Part shown: one piece after another, positions 39,599 to 41,694 of the stretch
How positions within the stretch are numbered: position 1 is the first letter of the stretch
How the letters are laid out: each line of letters starts with the position of its first letter
DNA from: CAXPZW01 sp049594615
GTDB taxonomy: Bacteria; Bacteroidota; Bacteroidia; Flavobacteriales_D; Sanyastnellaceae
Length of the DNA stretch: 41,694 nucleotides
Reading direction: 5' to 3'
Assembly (NCBI GenBank): GCA_049594615.1
Contig: JBMYJR010000021.1
Location: forward strand, 1-41,694
Position numbers and translations under genes: made by a program
The notes under the pieces: generated by a model
What the model saw: the letters and a program-made list of their open reading frames with translations, nothing else
Told to the model about the DNA's origin: nothing
Databases searched by the model: none

Positions 39599-41694
39599 TT
39601 AGGCCTTTTCTTCTTCGTCAGCAGCAGTGTCGCCTTCGGCAGCGGCATCGTCACCGGCTTCTTCTGCAGCGTCAGCAGCCTCGGTGGCTTCTTCAGCAGC
39701 AGCTTCTGCGGTTTCAACCACTTCTTCAGCGGCGGCCTCAGCAGGCGCTTCCTCAGCTACAGCTTCGGCAGGTGCCTCAGCGGGGGCTTCTTCGGGGGCG
39801 TCAGCCGATTCCATTTTGCTTTTGAGCTGCTCGAGTACATCAAGATCTCCCAGAGTGGTCTTTTGGATGCTCTGCTGTACAGCAGCTACACCGCGACCTT
39901 GACCGCCTGACTTGCGCTCTTTGCGCTCTGGCTTGGCCTCTGGTACGTCTTCGTAGGTACGACGGTGCGATACCACGATGCGCTTGGCGTTCTTGTTGAA
40001 CTCAATCACAACGAAGTCGAGGGTTTCGTCGATGTCCGCGTTGGCACCGTCCTCTTTCTTCATGTGCTTGCCGGTGATGTACCCTTCCACGCCGTAGGGG
40101 AGAGAAACCACAAACTGGCTTCCTTCTTTACGTACGATGGTACCTTGGTGTACCGAACCGCTTGAGAAGATGGTCTCGAACACATCCCAAGGGTTTTCCT
40201 CGAGTTGCTTGTGACCGAGGCTCAGGCGACGGTTCTCCTTGTCCAGCTCCAGAACTACAACTTCGATGTTTTCACCGATGGTGCAGAACTCCGACGGGTG
40301 CTTCACCTTCTTAGACCATGAGAGGTCTGAGATGTGGATCAGGCCGTCGATGCCTTCTTCCAGCTCCACAAATACACCGAAGTTGGTGAAGTTGCGAATC
40401 TTGGCAGTGTGCTTCGACTGGGGTGGGTACTTGTTCTCGATGTCAGCCCATGGGTCTGGCATCAGTTGCTTCATGCCGAGTGACATTTTGCGGTCTTCAC
40501 GGTCGAGGGTAAGGATGACAGCGTCTACCTCATCGCCTACCTTCAGGAAGTCCTGAGCGCTACGCAGGTGTTGCGACCACGACATCTCTGATACGTGGAT
40601 CAACCCTTCTACGCCCGGAGCAATCTCTACGAATGCACCGTAATCGGCCAGCACTACTACGCGGCCTTTCACTTGGTCGCCTACGTTCAGGTTCTCGTCG
40701 AGCGCTTCCCATGGGTGAGAAGTCAGTTGCTTGAGACCCAAAGCGATGCGGCGCTTGTCGTCGTCGAAATCGAGGATTACAACGTTCAGCTTCTGGTCGA
40801 GCTCCACCACCTCTTCTGGGTGGTTGATGCGGCCCCATGACAGGTCGGTGATGTGCACCAGACCGTCTACGCCACCAAGGTCCATGAACACGCCGTAAGA
40901 GGTGATGTTCTTGACGGTACCTTCCAGTACCTGACCCTTCTCGAGTGAGCTGATGATCTGCTTTTTCTGCTCTTCAAGCTCGGCTTCGATGAGCGCTTTG
41001 TGCGAGACCACCACGTTTTTGTACTCCTTGTTGATTTTCACGACCTTGAATTCCATCTGCTTGCCTACGTAGATATCGTAGTCGCGGATGGGCTTCACGT
41101 CGATTTGTGAACCAGGGAGGAAGGCCTCGATGCCGAACACGTCGACAATCAAACCACCTTTGGTGCGGCACTTCACAAAACCGGTAATCACTTCGTTGTC
41201 GGTGAGTGACTTGTTCACGCGGATCCACGCGTCGTGGATACGTGCTGTTTTGTGAGAAACAACCAACTGGCCAGTGGCGTCTTCTTGCTGCTGTACAAAT
41301 ACAGGCACTTCGTCGCCGGCCTTGAGGTCGGGGTTGTAACGGAACTCTGAGGCAGAGATCACACCTTCGGACTTGTAGCCGATGTTGACCACGACTTCTT
41401 TCTTACCAACGGCTACAACAGTACCACGGGTCACCTGCTTTTCAGCGATGTCGGTGAGGGTGGCGCTGTAGACCTTGTTGAGTCGCTCGCGCTCTTCTTC
41501 AGAGTACACTTCGTCTTTTTCTTCAACCGATTCCCAATCGAAGGCTTCCGGCGCTACGTTGGCGTACAGCGGAGCTTCAGGTGCTTTAGGCGCATCTTCG
41601 CCACCCTTGCCGTCTGCAGCGGGTGCTTCTTCAGCAGCAGGTGCTTCTTCAGCAGCAGGTGCTTCTTCAGCAGCAGGTGCTTCTTCAGCAGCAG
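39599..41694 (-). CDS. rpsA: 30S ribosomal protein S1, 5' end cut off by the window edge
   Basis: S1 binds mRNA on the small ribosomal subunit and is essential for starting translation of leaders without Shine-Dalgarno sites, which matters in Bacteroidota. Six S1 domains are visible; counted from the Val codon at 41509 they lie at about 27-88, 105-172, 192-262, 277-347, 365-435 and 450-518. The third and fourth are the most canonical (GVFMDLGGVDGLVHITDLSW). A linker rich in Lys, Arg and Glu and an Ala/Glu-rich acidic tail (about 565-636) follow. The reading frame continues upstream of that GTG, with acidic Ala-Glu repeats, to the window end, so the GTG is internal and the true start is outside. 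A terminator follows the stop. Confidence 0.97.
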   Translation of the reverse strand, partial: AAEEAPAAEEAPAAEEAPAAEEAPAADGKGGEDAPKAPEAPLYANVAPEAFDWESVEEKDEVYSEEERERLNKVYSATLTDIAEKQVTRGTVVAVGKKEVVVNIGYKSEGVISASEFRYNPDLKAGDEVPVFVQQQEDATGQLVVSHKTARIHDAWIRVNKSLTDNEVITGFVKCRTKGGLIVDVFGIEAFLPGSQIDVKPIRDYDIYVGKQMEFKVVKINKEYKNVVVSHKALIEAELEEQKKQIISSLEKGQVLEGTVKNITSYGVFMDLGGVDGLVHITDLSWGRINHPEEVVELDQKLNVVILDFDDDKRRIALGLKQLTSHPWEALDENLNVGDQVKGRVVVLADYGAFVEIAPGVEGLIHVSEMSWSQHLRSAQDFLKVGDEVDAVILTLDREDRKMSLGMKQLMPDPWADIENKYPPQSKHTAKIRNFTNFGVFVELEEGIDGLIHISDLSWSKKVKHPSEFCTIGENIEVVVLELDKENRRLSLGHKQLEENPWDVFETIFSSGSVHQGTIVRKEGSQFVVSLPYGVEGYITGKHMKKEDGANADIDETLDFVVIEFNKNAKRIVVSHRRTYEDVPEAKPERKERKSGGQGRGVAAVQQSIQKTTLGDLDVLEQLKSKMESADAPEEAPAEAPAEAVAEEAPAEAAAEEVVETAEAAAEEATEAADAAEEAGDDAAAEGDTAADEEEKA
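41619..41694 (-). repeat. Tandem 18-base repeats in the 5' part of rpsA
   Basis: Four copies of an 18-base unit (GCAGGTGCTTCTTCAGCA on the plus strand) start at 41619, 41637, 41655 and 41673, the first with one mismatch, and a fifth begins at the window edge. On the minus strand each encodes six residues rich in Ala and Glu with one Pro (AAEEAP). The array is in frame, so copy number changes would alter protein length without a frameshift. Confidence 0.9.

Noticed and set aside
41619..41694. Regular short repeats at the window edge, CRISPR-like at first sight.
   Set aside because: They are directly adjoining 18-base units without spacers and encode in-frame Ala-Glu repeats of ribosomal protein S1.

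Overview
The window reads as chromosomal core and near-core DNA of a GC-rich member of Bacteroidota, most likely Flavobacteriales. Supporting signs: several secreted proteins end in type IX secretion (T9SS) type A sorting domains; the gap gene encodes the long form of glyceraldehyde-3-phosphate dehydrogenase; ribosomal protein S1 has long acidic tails; -7 boxes match the Bacteroidota TAnnTTTG consensus; ribosome binding sites are weak or absent; and families such as the BT_3928-type DoxX protein, the DUF4953 zincin and the PD40/OmpA protein are typical of the phylum. I see no tRNA or rRNA gene, transposase, integrase, CRISPR array or recognisable defence locus.

Layout. 1-3.1 kb: a DoxX/BT_3928-like membrane protein, an orphan oligopeptide-type ABC permease, and a convergent ABM-fold protein. 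3.4-5.4 kb: gap with its promoter and terminator, then a gene-poor gap with two terminator-like inverted repeats. 5.4-7.8 kb (minus): an RnfD/NqrB-like membrane protein translationally coupled to a DUF2330 protein. 7.9-12.3 kb: a TamB-like envelope protein. 12.4-16.1 kb: a T9SS-exported PQQ-type sugar dehydrogenase abutting a TonB-dependent receptor. 16.2-19.5 kb (minus): a PD40/OmpA protein and a GT87 glycosyltransferase, divergent from ybaB. 19.9-24.0 kb (minus): a gingipain-like C25 protease and a small T9SS cargo. 24.2-26.8 kb: a DUF4953 zincin. 27-30 kb: small secreted, lipo- and membrane proteins, then a candidate structured RNA. 30-33.7 kb (minus): lipoprotein MsrA, a small membrane protein, a coupled unknown/GYF_2 pair, and a large secreted protein with a carboxypeptidase-regulatory domain. 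33.8-39.5 kb (minus): ilvE, a NarL-type response regulator, rnz, a T9SS protein, a STAS protein, pyrB and pyrR. 39.6 kb to the edge (minus): rpsA, cut off at its 5' end.

How the genes fit together. Much of the window concerns the cell envelope: T9SS cargo proteases, outer-membrane assembly (TamB), peptidoglycan-associated OmpA, TonB-dependent uptake and lipoproteins. Housekeeping metabolism (gap, ilvE, pyrR-pyrB) and RNA/translation genes (rnz, rpsA) are interleaved. The most promising items for follow-up are the RnfD-like/DUF2330 pair without other Rnf subunits, the secreted PQQ-type dehydrogenase beside a receptor whose plug resembles PQQ importers, and the terminator-bounded, highly structured non-coding segment downstream of msrA. 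All assignments come from reading the sequence by eye; no database search was run.
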